A DNA stretch of 64,000 bases from Peristeroidobacter soli (GTDB taxonomy: Bacteria > Pseudomonadota > Gammaproteobacteria > Steroidobacterales > Steroidobacteraceae), in NCBI RefSeq assembly GCF_004138485.1, contig NZ_RYEV01000006.1, positions 620,001-684,000 on the forward strand, given 5' to 3'. The translations under genes and the position numbers were made by a program. Positions 25,186 through 36,113 of this stretch are shown here, piece after piece. The notes below the pieces were generated by a model. It made no database searches and had not been told where the DNA came from. It was given only the letters and a program-made list of their open reading frames with translations. Within the stretch, counting starts at the first letter, position 1. Each line of letters opens with the position of its first letter.

Positions 25186-27861
25186 ATGTTTGCTGAAACG
25201 CCACCGTCGTGGTTGGTGGCGGTAATTCAAAGCCTACTCAGAAGGCGGGGAGTGCTCGTGAAATCGGCAAGCGTGGGTGTGCTGTTACTGTCGGTCGTCG
25301 GTTTTTCGTTCGCGGCCGATAGCTGGGCCGAGATCAAACGCTCGACACACGTTGAGGCCCAGGGCTTGGGTCCGGCGTTGGAAATGTTGGCGAAGGAACA
25401 TGGCTTTCAGGTGCTCTATCGAACCGAGATTGTCGGTACATTGCGTAGCCGTCCGCTGCAAGGCGAGTTCAGTACCGATGAAGCGTTGCGAGCGCTGCTG
25501 GATGGCACGGGGCTCACGTATCGCGTCCTCGGCGATCAGGCGATCACCATCGTTCCGGTGGGTGGGGGCTCGTCCTCGAGTGAGGGATCTTCAGATAAGG
25601 AAACCAGCAGCCAGACGAATCCCTCTGGGGTAGGCAGGGGCGAGGAGGTTGTTGTGACAGGAAGCCATATTCGTGGCGCCCCCACCGCCTCGACGGTGAT
25701 TTCATTGGATCAGAAGCAGATGCTCGATGCCGGGCAGAACAGTCTCGCCGACGTGGTGCGAGCGATTCCGCAGAATTTCGGCGGCGGGCAGAATCCCGGC
25801 GTCGGATTCAACGTCCCGTCGGGCAGCGGCGTCAATCTCGGTGGTGCTTCCAGCATCAATCTGCGCGGGCTCGGCTCCGATGCGACGCTGACATTGTTGA
25901 ACGGTCATCGCCTCAGCTACAGCAGTTCGCGGCAGTCGGTGGATATTTCTTCGATCCCAGTCATCGCCGTCGATCGTATCGAGATCGTCGCCGACGGTGC
26001 CTCGGCGCTGTATGGGTCGGACGCCGTCGCGGGCGTCGCCAACATCGTGCTCAAGCGCGACTATGATGGTCTCGGTGCGTCGGCTCGCTACGGCTTTGCC
26101 ACCGACGGCGGCGACCGCCAACAGCAATATAGCGCGATCGGCGGCAAGACCTGGGACGGCGGTGGATTCATGGCCGCCTATGAATTCGAACACGATACGG
26201 CGATCACGGCCGATCAGCGTTCCTACGCCGCGACGCGTTCGCCGGGTCTGACATTGTTTCCGGAACTGAAGCATCACAACCTGATCGTCGCCGGGCACCA
26301 GGAGATTGCGCCCGACCTCGTCGCCGAATTCGACGCGATGTACAACAAGCGCTGGACCAACAATACCTATGCGCTGAACAGCGCCGGGAACTATATGTTG
26401 AGCGGCGCGCGCTACTACTACGAAGTCGAATCCTACGCGGTCGCGCCGGCGCTGAAATATACGTTCGGAAACGCCTGGCGTGCCTCGATGTCGGGAATGT
26501 ATGGCGTCGACCGAACGCATTTCGGCAGCGATCAGTACGCGGCCGCGAGTCTCGCCCAGTCGATTTACGCCTGCTACTGTAACAATGCGCGCTCGCTCGA
26601 ACTCACCGCGGATGGGCCGCTCTTCTCCTTGCCCGCGGGCGACGCCAAGGTCGCGCTCGGTGCCGGCTATCGTAGCAATCAATTCCGGCTGGTTCCGATC
26701 CGGTCGACGGCAGCGCCGATCGATGCGACCACCAACGCCTATTTCGGCGTCGCGGAGCTCAGTCTGCCGTTGATCAGCGCCAGCCAGAATGTCCCTTTCA
26801 TACGCGAAATGAACTTCAGCGCCGCAATCCGGTACGAGGACTATGCGGACGTCGATCAGGTTGCGACGCCCAAGCTGGGGCTCATCTACGCGCCGTCACG
26901 TGATTTCGAATTCAAAGCGTCCTGGGGGAAGTCGTTCCGAACGCCGACCCTGTTTCAGCTCTACAATGTGCGCGGCGTCACGCTGTACAGCGCCGCGAGC
27001 CGCGGTGGTGTCGGCTATCCATCAACTGCCACCGCGCTAATGATCACGGGAGGTAATCCCGACTTGGAGTCCGAGCGTGCGACGACCTGGTCGGCGACGA
27101 TTTCTGTCCAGCCTCGCGTGCTCGACGGAGCGAAGTTTGAACTGAGCTATTACGACGTCCGCTACAAGGACCGCATCGTCGCACCGATTACCTTCACGGC
27201 GCAGGCGCTGAGAAACCCGATCTATGGCGATCAGGTAAATTTCGCTCCAACCGACGCCGACAAGGCCGCGGCCATCGCGGGCGGTACATTCAGCAACACG
27301 CTCACCGTTCCATACAATCCCGCAAACGTGATCGCGATCATCAACAACGGCAACCTGAACGCCGCGAATCTCACGGTGCATGGGTTCGACCTGTCGACGA
27401 GCTATCCGTGGGATCTGCGCGGCGCCGGTACGCTGAACCTGGTCGCAAATGCCAGTTTCATTCGCAGCAAGCAGCAGCTCAGCAGCCGGCAACCGGTCGT
27501 GCAGCTCGCAGGCCGCCTGTTCAATCCACCGCACTATCGCGGCCGCGCCGGTTTCGCTTGGGAGAATGGCGAAACCACGGTGAGCTCGTTCGTGACCTAT
27601 ATCGGCGGCGTCACCGATGCGCGCACAACGACGGTTACGAAAGTCAGCGGCATGACGACGTGGGATATGACGCTGCGCCATCAATTGGGAGCGGGCACCG
27701 GCCTTCTCTCGGACATGGATTTCACACTCTCGGTACAGAATCTGCTGAACGCCAGGCCGGACGTCATCAGCACCAGTGTGGGGTTCGACATGCCGTACGA
27801 CTCGACGAACTATTCGCCGGTGGGACGCTTCATCGACCTCTCGATCGCGAAGCGCTGGTGA
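25186..27861 (+). CDS. TonB-dependent receptor with N-terminal STN signalling domain
   Basis: 891 residues from the first ATG. GTG codons at 25252 or 25258 would start just before the signal peptide (V-K-S-A-S-V-G-V-L-L-L-S-V-V-G) and may be the real start. The STN domain is at about 55-125 (A-L-E-M-L-A-K-E-H-G-F-Q-V-L-Y, then T-D-E-A-L-R-A-L-L-D-G-T-G-L-T-Y). The plug follows (V-V-V-T-G-S-H-I-R-G; L-R-G-L-G; L-L-N-G-H-R; G-S-D-A-V-A-G-V-A-N) and then a barrel. With the FecI/FecR pair it makes a ligand-sensing importer. Its partner downstream is a lasso-peptide isopeptidase, so a lasso peptide is the likely ligand. Confidence 0.9.
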   Translation: MFAETPPSWLVAVIQSLLRRRGVLVKSASVGVLLLSVVGFSFAADSWAEIKRSTHVEAQGLGPALEMLAKEHGFQVLYRTEIVGTLRSRPLQGEFSTDEALRALLDGTGLTYRVLGDQAITIVPVGGGSSSSEGSSDKETSSQTNPSGVGRGEEVVVTGSHIRGAPTASTVISLDQKQMLDAGQNSLADVVRAIPQNFGGGQNPGVGFNVPSGSGVNLGGASSINLRGLGSDATLTLLNGHRLSYSSSRQSVDISSIPVIAVDRIEIVADGASALYGSDAVAGVANIVLKRDYDGLGASARYGFATDGGDRQQQYSAIGGKTWDGGGFMAAYEFEHDTAITADQRSYAATRSPGLTLFPELKHHNLIVAGHQEIAPDLVAEFDAMYNKRWTNNTYALNSAGNYMLSGARYYYEVESYAVAPALKYTFGNAWRASMSGMYGVDRTHFGSDQYAAASLAQSIYACYCNNARSLELTADGPLFSLPAGDAKVALGAGYRSNQFRLVPIRSTAAPIDATTNAYFGVAELSLPLISASQNVPFIREMNFSAAIRYEDYADVDQVATPKLGLIYAPSRDFEFKASWGKSFRTPTLFQLYNVRGVTLYSAASRGGVGYPSTATALMITGGNPDLESERATTWSATISVQPRVLDGAKFELSYYDVRYKDRIVAPITFTAQALRNPIYGDQVNFAPTDADKAAAIAGGTFSNTLTVPYNPANVIAIINNGNLNAANLTVHGFDLSTSYPWDLRGAGTLNLVANASFIRSKQQLSSRQPVVQLAGRLFNPPHYRGRAGFAWENGETTVSSFVTYIGGVTDARTTTVTKVSGMTTWDMTLRHQLGAGTGLLSDMDFTLSVQNLLNARPDVISTSVGFDMPYDSTNYSPVGRFIDLSIAKRW

Positions 27862-27869
27862 GTACCGCC

Positions 27870-29975
27870 ATGATGAGAATTTCCTTCCACTCGCTTGCCG
27901 CCATCAGCCTTGGATGGGTTGCCGCCGCTATGCCGGCACGGGCCGCGGATTGCGGCAACATGTTTCCCAATGCCGCGGCGATTGAAATGACGTCGCAGCC
28001 GGTTACGGCCGGCGACTTGGTCAGGCTGCGCGACATTGGTTTCAGTAACAGTATCTCCGGTGCAACACCATTCACCGTCGACCCGGACGGGAGACGTATC
28101 GCCTTCATGTTGACCCGAGCCGATCCCGTCACCAACGACTATTGCCAACAGTTGGCGACACTCGAGCTTCGGCCGGGCGCGCGGCCGCAAGTCATCGCCG
28201 ACGGAGGCGCATTGAGCGTGGTTACGCAAGATGTACGCGGCATATTGATTCCTGTCGGCGTGCCCCGCAGCGCGACGCCTCAATGGTCGCCGGACGGGCG
28301 CTGGCTGGCGTTCCTGAAACAACGGGAAGGGGTCATGCAGGTATGGCGTGTTGCCGCCGACGGCCGCGAAGCTGCCCGTTACCTCACTACTGGCGCGGCG
28401 GAAGTCGAATCCTTCGTCTGGAGCAAGTCGGGCGATGCAATTCTCTATGCCACTCGCGCCGGGTTGGAAGCCCAGAAACAAGCCTATGCGCAGGAGGCAC
28501 GCGAGGGATTCACGTATGACGAGCGCTTCGGTCTCAACCGGGCTTTAGAGCCTTCAATGCGGTCTCGTAAGATGGTTCAGCTGGCGTTGAACATCGCGAC
28601 CGGTGAAACACGTGTCGCAACTACGGACGAGCGGGATCTTCTTACCGGCTCGTTGAGCGACGGCCGTCCGGCGCATGCGCTCAGTGCGATGCGCGGAGCC
28701 GACGGTCGCATTGCCTGGACGCAGCGCCAGGATCCGGCGCGTATATTGAGCCCGGTGGAACTGTGGGTCACGGGGCGCGACGGCCAACGCATCAAATGCG
28801 ACGCGTGCCGGTTCGATCATCATGACCTGGAACGGATCTGGTGGGATCCGGCCGGCGACGGATTGCTCTATTTTGTGCGCGAAGGATGGGGGCGGAGCGA
28901 GCTCGTTCTCTATCGCTGGGTGCCGGGTAACGTGCCGCGTTCGATCCTGCGCACGGAGGACATACTCACCGGCTGTCAGTTGTCGGCAGACCGCATGCTG
29001 TGCGCGCGGGAAGGCTCCACAACGCCGCGCCATCTCGAGTCGATCGATCTCGCGCGAGGCACTTCGCAGCTACTGTTCGATCCCAACCCCGAGGTTACGC
29101 CGGCGCGTCTGGGCAAGGTCGAGCGACTGCACTGGAAGAACGCGGCCGGTTTTGAGATTTTCGGCGATCTGATCCTGCCGCGGGACCGAAAGCGGGATGA
29201 GAAACTGCCGCTGATCATTGTCCAGTACCGCACGCGCGGCTTTCTTCGCGGCGGGACCGGCGACGAATATCCGATTCATGTCTTCGCTGCGCGGGGCTAT
29301 GCCGTTCTCAGCGTCGACCGGCCGCCGCCCTATTTTGAGTCGATTCCGGAAGGTTCCTGGTCGAGCTGGAACGAAGCCGATCCCCTCAACCAAGAAAATT
29401 GGAACGACCGTCGCAACGTTCTGTCGGCAATCGAAGGCGGCGTGCAACTGCTACAGGCGCGTGGTGTAATCGATCCGCGCCGGATCGGGATCACCGGTCT
29501 CAGCGAAGGTGCCACGTCGACCCGCTTCGCGCTGGTCAATCGGCCGGACATGTTCGCCGCGGCTGCGATCAGCACCTGCTGCTTCGACGTGCGGGCGATG
29601 ATGGTCTATGGCGGCACGGCCGTCGCCGAGGAGCGGCGACGAGCCGGCTTTCCATCGGCGTTCGGCGACCTCTCGCCGTGGAAGAGTCTCGCTCTCTCAG
29701 AAAATGCCGCAACGTTTCATACGCCGTTACTGATTCAGGTCGCCGATGCCGAGACCGTGACTGCGCTCGAAACGTTCATGGCGCTGCGTGAGTTCAAAAA
29801 GCCGGTCGACATGTATGTTTTCCCCGGCGAGTTTCACAACAAGTGGCAGCCCGCGCATCGGCTGGCCATCTACGATCGCAATTTGGACTGGTTCGACTTC
29901 TGGCTGCGTCAGCGCGAAGACGCGGACCAGGCCAAGGCTGCACAATATGCGCGCTGGCGCAAATTGCGACCATGA
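27870..29975 (+). CDS. Atxe2-family lasso peptide isopeptidase (S9 fold)
   Basis: 701 residues from ATG 27870; a GTG four bases into the receptor stop (27858) is also possible. A signal peptide ends A-R-A-A. The N-terminal propeller opens with P-V-T-A-G-D-L-V-R-L-R-D-I-G, a phrase typical of this family. The C-terminal alpha/beta-hydrolase carries Ser545 in G-L-S-E-G, Asp626 in V-A-D-A-E and His656 in F-H-N-K-W-Q-P-A-H-R. Known Atxe2 enzymes open the isopeptide ring of lasso peptides and sit beside TonB receptors and FecI/FecR, as here. No cyclase, leader peptidase or precursor gene is in this window, so this is a receptor/degradation unit without visible biosynthesis. A plain S9 peptidase is the alternative. 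Confidence 0.85.
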   Translation: MMRISFHSLAAISLGWVAAAMPARAADCGNMFPNAAAIEMTSQPVTAGDLVRLRDIGFSNSISGATPFTVDPDGRRIAFMLTRADPVTNDYCQQLATLELRPGARPQVIADGGALSVVTQDVRGILIPVGVPRSATPQWSPDGRWLAFLKQREGVMQVWRVAADGREAARYLTTGAAEVESFVWSKSGDAILYATRAGLEAQKQAYAQEAREGFTYDERFGLNRALEPSMRSRKMVQLALNIATGETRVATTDERDLLTGSLSDGRPAHALSAMRGADGRIAWTQRQDPARILSPVELWVTGRDGQRIKCDACRFDHHDLERIWWDPAGDGLLYFVREGWGRSELVLYRWVPGNVPRSILRTEDILTGCQLSADRMLCAREGSTTPRHLESIDLARGTSQLLFDPNPEVTPARLGKVERLHWKNAAGFEIFGDLILPRDRKRDEKLPLIIVQYRTRGFLRGGTGDEYPIHVFAARGYAVLSVDRPPPYFESIPEGSWSSWNEADPLNQENWNDRRNVLSAIEGGVQLLQARGVIDPRRIGITGLSEGATSTRFALVNRPDMFAAAAISTCCFDVRAMMVYGGTAVAEERRRAGFPSAFGDLSPWKSLALSENAATFHTPLLIQVADAETVTALETFMALREFKKPVDMYVFPGEFHNKWQPAHRLAIYDRNLDWFDFWLRQREDADQAKAAQYARWRKLRP

Positions 29976-30024
29976 CGGCAGTTCCTCAGCAAGCACGGTT
30001 GGGAGCGGACAGGCTCCATCTGCC

Positions 30025-30057
30025 GACATAGGACCGCGTGAAGATCGGTCCTATGTC
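30025..30057. terminator. Perfect hairpin between convergent genes
   Basis: GACATAGGACCG and CGGTCCTATGTC form a perfect 12-bp stem with a 9-base loop, between the isopeptidase and the minus-strand ABC permease, reaching into the last codons of the permease gene. A bidirectional terminator is likely, though no long T-run is present. Confidence 0.65.
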
Positions 30058-31184
30058 TGCATATCGGCAATCGATCGCCGGAACCGGCTCAGCGCGATCC
30101 CGAAGAACGTGCCTCCAATCGCGAGGATGCACAACATCGGTCGCCACACAACATCGAGGCCCGCGCCCCGATACAGAATCGCTTGTGCCATTTCCACGAA
30201 ATGAGTGGTGGGCGCGGCCAGCATCAAAGTTGCGACGGCGTCGGGCATGCTTTCGCGGGGAGTGGTGCCGCCGGACAGGATCTGCAAAGGCAGCAGCACC
30301 ATGATCATCAGCAGCCCGAATTGGGGCATGGAGCGTGCAACCGTGCCGAGGAAGATGCCGAGCGCCGTTGTGGCGAACAGATGCAAGGCGGTACCGGCCA
30401 GGAACAACGGCACCGAGCCCGAGATGGGCACTTGTAACAGGCCCTGCACGATCAGGTAGAGCGAGAGGGCCGCCGTGACGAGCACAACCAGGCCCATCGA
30501 CCACACCTTGGCAAGCATGATTTCAAGGGGCCGCAGCGGCATCACCAGCAGGTGCTCGACGGTCCCATGCTCGCGCTCGCGGATGAGCGCGGCGCCCGCG
30601 AGCACGATGGAAAGCAAAGTCACATTGTTGATCAGCTCCATCACGGAGCCGAACCAGACGTGGGAGCCGATCTGATTGAACATGAGCCGCGGCACCAGAT
30701 CGATCTGCGGCGTCGAGGCTAGTTGCTGCCGCTTCGCGAATTCCATCACCTCACGGTCGACGATGGCTTCGACATAACCCGTACCGACCAGTGCTTGCGA
30801 CAGCCGCGTCGCGTCCACGTTGAGCTGCAGGGCAGGGTTGCGACCGGCCAGCACGTCGCGTTCGAAGTGCGGAGGGATGTCGAGGCTGAACGTGTAGTTG
30901 CCGCTATCCAGGCCGCGGTCGGCCTCGTGCATCGAGACCATCTCGGGGCTGCGGAAATACGGTGGATAAAAAGCTCCGACGATGCGCGAGGACAGCTGTG
31001 ACTGGTCCTCATCGACGATGGCCAGAGGCGCGGCGTTCAGCGTCTCCGGCTGCGCGCGCGCCGCGGTATAGATCCCGACCGTGAATGCCCACGCGATCAG
31101 GAACAACAGCGTTCGATCGCGATACAGGCTCCGAAATTCCTTCAGGCCGAGCTGCCACGTATTTCGAAGCGTCCGTGCAATCAC
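30051..31184 (-). CDS. ABC-2 type permease (YhhJ-like)
   Basis: 377 residues from the GTG in a GTGA overlap with the RbbA-like gene. It has an N-terminal helix ([15 protein letters not shown]), a large extracytoplasmic loop, then five helices from about residue 180, the ABC2_membrane_3 layout. The order HlyD, double-ATPase permease, permease matches the yhiI-rbbA-yhhJ locus of enterobacteria. It likely forms the second membrane half of this exporter. The transported compound is unknown. Confidence 0.85.
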   Translation of the reverse strand: MIARTLRNTWQLGLKEFRSLYRDRTLLFLIAWAFTVGIYTAARAQPETLNAAPLAIVDEDQSQLSSRIVGAFYPPYFRSPEMVSMHEADRGLDSGNYTFSLDIPPHFERDVLAGRNPALQLNVDATRLSQALVGTGYVEAIVDREVMEFAKRQQLASTPQIDLVPRLMFNQIGSHVWFGSVMELINNVTLLSIVLAGAALIREREHGTVEHLLVMPLRPLEIMLAKVWSMGLVVLVTAALSLYLIVQGLLQVPISGSVPLFLAGTALHLFATTALGIFLGTVARSMPQFGLLMIMVLLPLQILSGGTTPRESMPDAVATLMLAAPTTHFVEMAQAILYRGAGLDVVWRPMLCILAIGGTFFGIALSRFRRSIADMQT

Positions 31185-33922
31185 TTGGCTTGTTTCCTCA
31201 GCAGTGCGACAGAGAGCACGGCGATGCACGGCAGCGTCGCTGCGAGCGCGATGAACTCTCCGCGCAGATCGGCGAACCCGAGCGACTTCGAGAACACGCC
31301 GCGACTGATCGCCAGGAAATGCGTCGTGGGATAGAGCTGCCCGATCACCGCGCCCGGCCCCTGCAGGGAGGACACGGGATTCAGCAGGCCGGCGAACTGA
31401 ATCGCCGGGATCAGTGTGCCGAGGGCGGCGGCGAAGATTGCGGCGATCTGGCTGTTGGTGAATGCGGAGATCAGCAAGCCATAGCTGGTGGCGCAGGTGA
31501 TATACAGAACGGCCGCGAGAGTGAGCGCCAGAGCGCTGCCTTTCATGGGCACGGCGAACACCGTCACCGCCGCCAGGACCATCATCCCGAAATTGAATAG
31601 ACCGAGCCCGATGTACGGCAGTTGCTTGCCGACCAGAAATTCCAGCCGGGTCACGGGCGTGGTGTAGAAGTTGAGGATGGAGCCGAGCTCCTTCTCCCGC
31701 ACTACGCCCAGCGCTGAAAGCATCGCCGGAATGAAGATGAGCAGTAACGGAATGACGGCCGGCACCATGGCATCGAGACTGCGCACTTCCGGGTTGTAGC
31801 GATAACGCGTTGCCACGCTGGCGGGCGATGAGGCCGCCGCGATGGGCTGGCGTCGCGCCAGCTCCACCAGGTAACCAATGTGCAGACCTTGCAAGTAGCC
31901 CAGGATGGTTTCTGCGCGCAGCGGCATGGCGCCATCGACCCAGACACCGACTTGCGGAGTGCGACCCGCATCCAATTCACGTCCATAGCCCGGCGGAATT
32001 TCGATGGCAAGAGACAGCTCGCCGCTGCGCATGCGCCGATCCAAGTCGGCGTGATTCGCAATCGGAGCGGCCTGTTTGAAATAGCGCGAGCCCGAGAACT
32101 GTTGCAAGTAGTCTCGACTCGCGACCGTCTGATCCTGGTCCAGCGCCGCGAAACGCAGATCCTCGACGTCCATGCTGATGCCATAGCCGATGATGAACAT
32201 CAGCACGAAAGTGCCGAGCATCGCCAGGGTCAATCGGACCGGATCCCGCCGCAGCTCCATGCTCTCGCGACGAGCATAGGTCAGCAGTCGACGCAGGCTG
32301 AAGCGGCTGGCGGAGAGATGGCGCCGGTCGCTGGGGACGGGCTGTGCTGGCGCCGGCCTGGCAGCAGACAGCGGCTCGGATGCGGGTTCGCTGGCTTGCT
32401 CCAGACAGCTGACGAACGCGTCTTCGAGCGTGCCGCCGCCGTGCGCCCTGATCAGCTCTCGTGGGGCGCCGCTTGCGAGAACGCGCCCGGCGTGCATGAA
32501 TGAGATCCGGTCGCAGCGTTCGGCCTCATTCATGAAATGCGTGGAAATGAAGATGGTGACGCGCTCTCGTCGTGACAGGTCGATGAGCAATTCCCAGAAT
32601 CGATCCCGCGCTACCGGATCCACCCCCGAGGTGGGTTCGTCGAGAATCAGGATTTCGGGCCGGTGGATGACGGCGACGGCCAGCGACAGGCGTTGACGCA
32701 TGCCGAGGGGCAGGGTCTCGGGCAAGTCGTCCAACTGTTCGGTGAGCCCGAACTGCCCGGCCGTCTGCGCGATGCGAGCATTGATGTGCTCAGCGGGCAC
32801 TTCGAACAATCTGGCGTGCAAGCGCAAGTTCTGCCGAACCGTGAGCTCCGTGTACAAGGAGAACGATTGCGACATGTAGCCGACGCGGCGGCGGGTATCC
32901 AGATCGTTCGCCGCCACCGGCTTGTCGAACAGCCGAGCCGTTCCTTCGCTCGCCGGCGTCAGGCCGGTCAGCATCTTCATGGTCGTGGTCTTGCCACAGC
33001 CATTGGAACCCAGGAAGCCGAAGATCTCACCGGTACCGATCGAGAAATCGACGTGATCGACGGCAACGAAGTCGCCGAAGCGCTTGGTGAGTCCGTGTGC
33101 CTCGATGGCGGGCGCATCGAAAGTGCTCGACGTTGGCGGCGAGATGACCGGCTCGCGATGCCCGCCGCGGCGCTCGGCAGGCAGCAACGCGATGAATGCC
33201 TCCTCGAGGCGTTCAGTCCGAGTGGCTGCGCGGATTTCGGCGGGAGAGCCGGTGGCGAGGACCTTGCTTGCGTCCATCACGGCGAGATAGTCGAATCGCT
33301 CGGCTTCTTCCATGTACGCGGTGGCCGTGAGAATGCTCATCCCGGGGCGTCGCGCCCGAATGCGGTCGATCAAATCCCAGAAGCGACGGCGGGACAGGGG
33401 GTCGACGCCAGTGGTGGGCTCATCCAGGATCAGCAGGTCGGGGTCGTGTATGAGCGCGCAGCAGAGCGCCAGTTTCTGTTTCATGCCTCCGGAGAGTTTG
33501 CCGGCTTGCCGCTGGCGAAAGGCCGCAAGGCCGGTGTCCTCCAGCAGCTCGCTGATGCGCTGCTGTCGCTGCTGCCGGGTTTGTCCGAACAGGCGGCCGA
33601 AGAACTGCAGATTTTCGTTGACGGAAAGCGTCGGATACAGATTCTTGCCGAGCCCTTGCGGCATATAGGCGATGCGCGAGCAAACATCGCGTCGATGAGC
33701 TGCGCTCGACATGTTTCCTTCGAGCACCCGCACCGTTCCGGTCTGCACGCGTCGTGCACCCGCCACCAAGCCAAGCAGCGTCGACTTGCCCACACCGTCC
33801 GGGCCGATCAAACCAGCCATCGACCCGGCAGGGATGTCGAGGGTTACCGCATCCAGCGCGACCGTCTTGCCGTAGCGATGAGTGATTGCATCGAGCTGCG
33901 CCACCGCCCGTTGGGCGCTCAC
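31181..33922 (-). CDS. rbbA: Fused double-ATPase/permease ABC protein, RbbA-like
   Basis: 913 residues, close to the RbbA length. The first ATPase has Walker [10 protein letters not shown] (40-48), signature L-S-G-G-M-K-Q (143-149) and Walker B L-L-I-L-D-E-P. The second has Walker [10 protein letters not shown] (305-313), an altered signature L-P-L-G-M-R-Q (404-410) and a second L-I-L-D-E-P. An ABC-2 membrane domain fills residues about 550-913. E. coli RbbA was described as ribosome-associated, but the fused permease and the operon with HlyD and YhhJ argue for an export role. It overlaps both neighbours by four bases. Confidence 0.87.
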   Translation of the reverse strand: MSAQRAVAQLDAITHRYGKTVALDAVTLDIPAGSMAGLIGPDGVGKSTLLGLVAGARRVQTGTVRVLEGNMSSAAHRRDVCSRIAYMPQGLGKNLYPTLSVNENLQFFGRLFGQTRQQRQQRISELLEDTGLAAFRQRQAGKLSGGMKQKLALCCALIHDPDLLILDEPTTGVDPLSRRRFWDLIDRIRARRPGMSILTATAYMEEAERFDYLAVMDASKVLATGSPAEIRAATRTERLEEAFIALLPAERRGGHREPVISPPTSSTFDAPAIEAHGLTKRFGDFVAVDHVDFSIGTGEIFGFLGSNGCGKTTTMKMLTGLTPASEGTARLFDKPVAANDLDTRRRVGYMSQSFSLYTELTVRQNLRLHARLFEVPAEHINARIAQTAGQFGLTEQLDDLPETLPLGMRQRLSLAVAVIHRPEILILDEPTSGVDPVARDRFWELLIDLSRRERVTIFISTHFMNEAERCDRISFMHAGRVLASGAPRELIRAHGGGTLEDAFVSCLEQASEPASEPLSAARPAPAQPVPSDRRHLSASRFSLRRLLTYARRESMELRRDPVRLTLAMLGTFVLMFIIGYGISMDVEDLRFAALDQDQTVASRDYLQQFSGSRYFKQAAPIANHADLDRRMRSGELSLAIEIPPGYGRELDAGRTPQVGVWVDGAMPLRAETILGYLQGLHIGYLVELARRQPIAAASSPASVATRYRYNPEVRSLDAMVPAVIPLLLIFIPAMLSALGVVREKELGSILNFYTTPVTRLEFLVGKQLPYIGLGLFNFGMMVLAAVTVFAVPMKGSALALTLAAVLYITCATSYGLLISAFTNSQIAAIFAAALGTLIPAIQFAGLLNPVSSLQGPGAVIGQLYPTTHFLAISRGVFSKSLGFADLRGEFIALAATLPCIAVLSVALLRKQAK

Positions 33923-35079
33923 GGCAATTTCACCTCGAGCTCCGGTGACCAGCGCGCGGTGTCATCGAGCTTGACGTGCGCCACCCCGGGCAGGCCGGTC
34001 TTGACCCGATTCGCGTAACTCTTCAGCAATTGGGGGTCGAGACGTGCTTTGACCCGAAACATCAGCTTCTGCCGTTCGCTTTGGGTCTCGACCGTCTTGG
34101 GCGTGAACTGCGCGACACTGGCAACATAACTGACTCGCGCGGGGAAGACATACGTCGGCGCGGCATCGAGCACCAGCCGAACTTCGCTGCCGATGGCGAC
34201 CCGACCGGCGACTGTCTCCGGCAAGAAGAAGCTCATCGTCACATCGGTGAGATCGACAATATTGAGAACCTTGCCGCCCGCGCCCAGCACTTCTCCAGGC
34301 TGTGCCACTCGATACTGGACGCGACCGTCGCGCGGTGATCGCAGTGTACTGTCCTCGATCGTCGTGTGAACTTGAGCGACCGTCGCGCGCGCGGCCTCGA
34401 CCGCGGAATGCGCTTGTGTGACTTGCGCCTTCGCCGCAACGACGGCGGCGTCCGCCGCGGCGATCTGAGCGGTCGCGGCGATGACCGCAGCTTCAGTACT
34501 GCGATACTCCGCCTCCGCTTGCTCATTCGATTGTTGTGAAACGGCTCGTTGCTTCAGCAGATTGGCCGAGCGTGTCCAGCGTTTGGCGCTCAAGTCGCGA
34601 TCCGCCTGTCGTTGAGCGAGTACGGCGCGAGACGCGGCCCGCTCGTTTTCACGTTGCTTCACCACCGCGGACGCGGTGAGCGCGGCGTCTTCGGCCTGTC
34701 TGAGCTGCGCTTCCGCTTGCGCCAGTTGCGCCTGCAGAGTCGCGGTGTCCATCGTGGCGAGCACTTGACCGACCGCGACCGGGTCGCCCTCGTCGACCAG
34801 GATGCTGTCGATACGACCGGGCGCTTTCGCTGCGATGTCCACTTCGATAGCTTCGATGCGCCCGTTGCCGCTGGCAAACGCGAGGGGGGCTTCGACGGTG
34901 CTCGCACGCCACCATTGCCAGGCCCCGATCGCAGCCACGCCGAGGAGCGTCACCCAGCCCAGGATACGCCAGCGCGCTTTCCACAAGCGACGGATGGTTT
35001 CATCTTCGCTCGGCGGCGGACGATGCAATTCACTCGACCGTTCCCCGGTCAGTGCTGACGAAGTGGAATTCACCTTCAA
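33919..35079 (-). CDS. HlyD-family membrane fusion protein
   Basis: 386 residues with one N-terminal helix ([16 protein letters not shown], about 39-56). A split biotinyl-lipoyl-like domain follows ([18 protein letters not shown] and [12 protein letters not shown]), separated by a long Ala/Gln-rich alpha-helical hairpin (about 125-250). This is the periplasmic adaptor of the RbbA-type exporter. It is the first gene of the three overlapping ABC genes and lies 53 bases downstream of the universal stress gene on the same strand, so all four may share a transcript. Confidence 0.9.
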   Translation of the reverse strand: MKVNSTSSALTGERSSELHRPPPSEDETIRRLWKARWRILGWVTLLGVAAIGAWQWWRASTVEAPLAFASGNGRIEAIEVDIAAKAPGRIDSILVDEGDPVAVGQVLATMDTATLQAQLAQAEAQLRQAEDAALTASAVVKQRENERAASRAVLAQRQADRDLSAKRWTRSANLLKQRAVSQQSNEQAEAEYRSTEAAVIAATAQIAAADAAVVAAKAQVTQAHSAVEAARATVAQVHTTIEDSTLRSPRDGRVQYRVAQPGEVLGAGGKVLNIVDLTDVTMSFFLPETVAGRVAIGSEVRLVLDAAPTYVFPARVSYVASVAQFTPKTVETQSERQKLMFRVKARLDPQLLKSYANRVKTGLPGVAHVKLDDTARWSPELEVKLP

Positions 35080-35132
35080 TGTTCCTCGAGGAGGTCGGCC
35101 CTGCCGTGGGTTTATCGACGTCGCGCTTTGAG

Positions 35133-36113
35133 CTAGTCGGTGATCAGCAAGCTGCTGACGAAGCCCGGTTGTTTGATCACGAGCAAATCGCAGTCGACGT
35201 GGTCCAGCAGCTGGGCGGCGGCCCCCCCGGCGAGCAACTCGTCTCGGCGGGGGCGCGCCGGCGCGCCTATCACCAAAATGTTGGGATGGTGTCTCGCGGT
35301 GAATGACAGCAGTGTCTTAGCGACGGGGCCGTGCTCGAGATGGATGGGGCACTCAACGTCAGCGGTACCTAAGAGAGCGCGCACCTCGACCAATGCCTTG
35401 GCTTCGGCCGCCGCGCGTGCTTCGTCGGTGACGGCAACATCTGGCAGATGCGGCGGCGTGCCGACGACATGTACGACCTCTAGAGACCCTGCGAGTCGGG
35501 TCGAAAGCGAGCGTGCCACCTCCATCAATCTGCCGTCCAGTTGCGGCGAGCGCTCGACCGGGTGGCACGGGTCGACGGCCACAGCGAGCTTTGGCGTGCT
35601 CGACCAGTTGTTCGGATGAACCAGCAGCAGCGCGCTGGGGACTTCACGGATCAAGTTGGGATCGGTGTGCGATGTCGCCCACATCGGTGCCGGCAGGTGG
35701 CGGTGCGCGTCTTTCACCACGAGGTCCACACTCGTTCTGAGGGCGTGCTCGGTGATGCCGGTGGCAAGCGAGCTGTTCCAGGCTGCGGCAGTGCTGACAT
35801 TGAGCCCGGCCGCGCGCAGGGGGCCTGCCAGACCTTCGAGCATTTCCAGTCGGCGCAACCGGGCTTGCTGACGATGTTCGTACGCGGCGAGGGCCGAGCC
35901 TCCGCCTTCGTGAAGCGACTGATCGGTGTCGCAAATGAATAGCTCGATGGCGCTGCCGTAACGAACGGCGAGGCGCACCGCCTTGTCGATACAAGGATGC
36001 TGATCCGCCAACGGATCGACGGCAACCAGCACGTTGCGAAGTGAAAACGGCACCGACGCCTCGTGCCCTGTTCGAGGAGTGGCGCTCGCTGCGCATGAGC
36101 AAGAGACATTCAT
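35133..36113 (-). CDS. Tandem-domain universal stress protein (UspE-like)
   Basis: 326 residues from the ATG at 36113; longer in-frame ATGs add a Cys-rich segment unlike the family. Two Usp domains can be seen: the first begins N-V-L-V-A-V-D-P-L-A-D near residue 26 and ends with L-L-L-V-H, and the second begins K-L-A-V-A-V-D-P and ends N-I-L-V-I-G-A-P-A-R then C-D-L-L-V-I-K. The usual G-x2-G-x9-G-[ST] ATP loop is not apparent in the second domain, so it may not bind ATP. It is divergent from the agmatine operon, and universal stress genes often accompany fermentative ATP-yielding pathways. Confidence 0.85.
   Translation of the reverse strand: MNVSCSCAASATPRTGHEASVPFSLRNVLVAVDPLADQHPCIDKAVRLAVRYGSAIELFICDTDQSLHEGGGSALAAYEHRQQARLRRLEMLEGLAGPLRAAGLNVSTAAAWNSSLATGITEHALRTSVDLVVKDAHRHLPAPMWATSHTDPNLIREVPSALLLVHPNNWSSTPKLAVAVDPCHPVERSPQLDGRLMEVARSLSTRLAGSLEVVHVVGTPPHLPDVAVTDEARAAAEAKALVEVRALLGTADVECPIHLEHGPVAKTLLSFTARHHPNILVIGAPARPRRDELLAGGAAAQLLDHVDCDLLVIKQPGFVSSLLITD

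Noticed and set aside
32663-34018. 451-residue open frame on the plus strand
   Set aside because: Lies opposite the RbbA-like ATPase domains, whose Walker and signature motifs prove the minus strand is coding.
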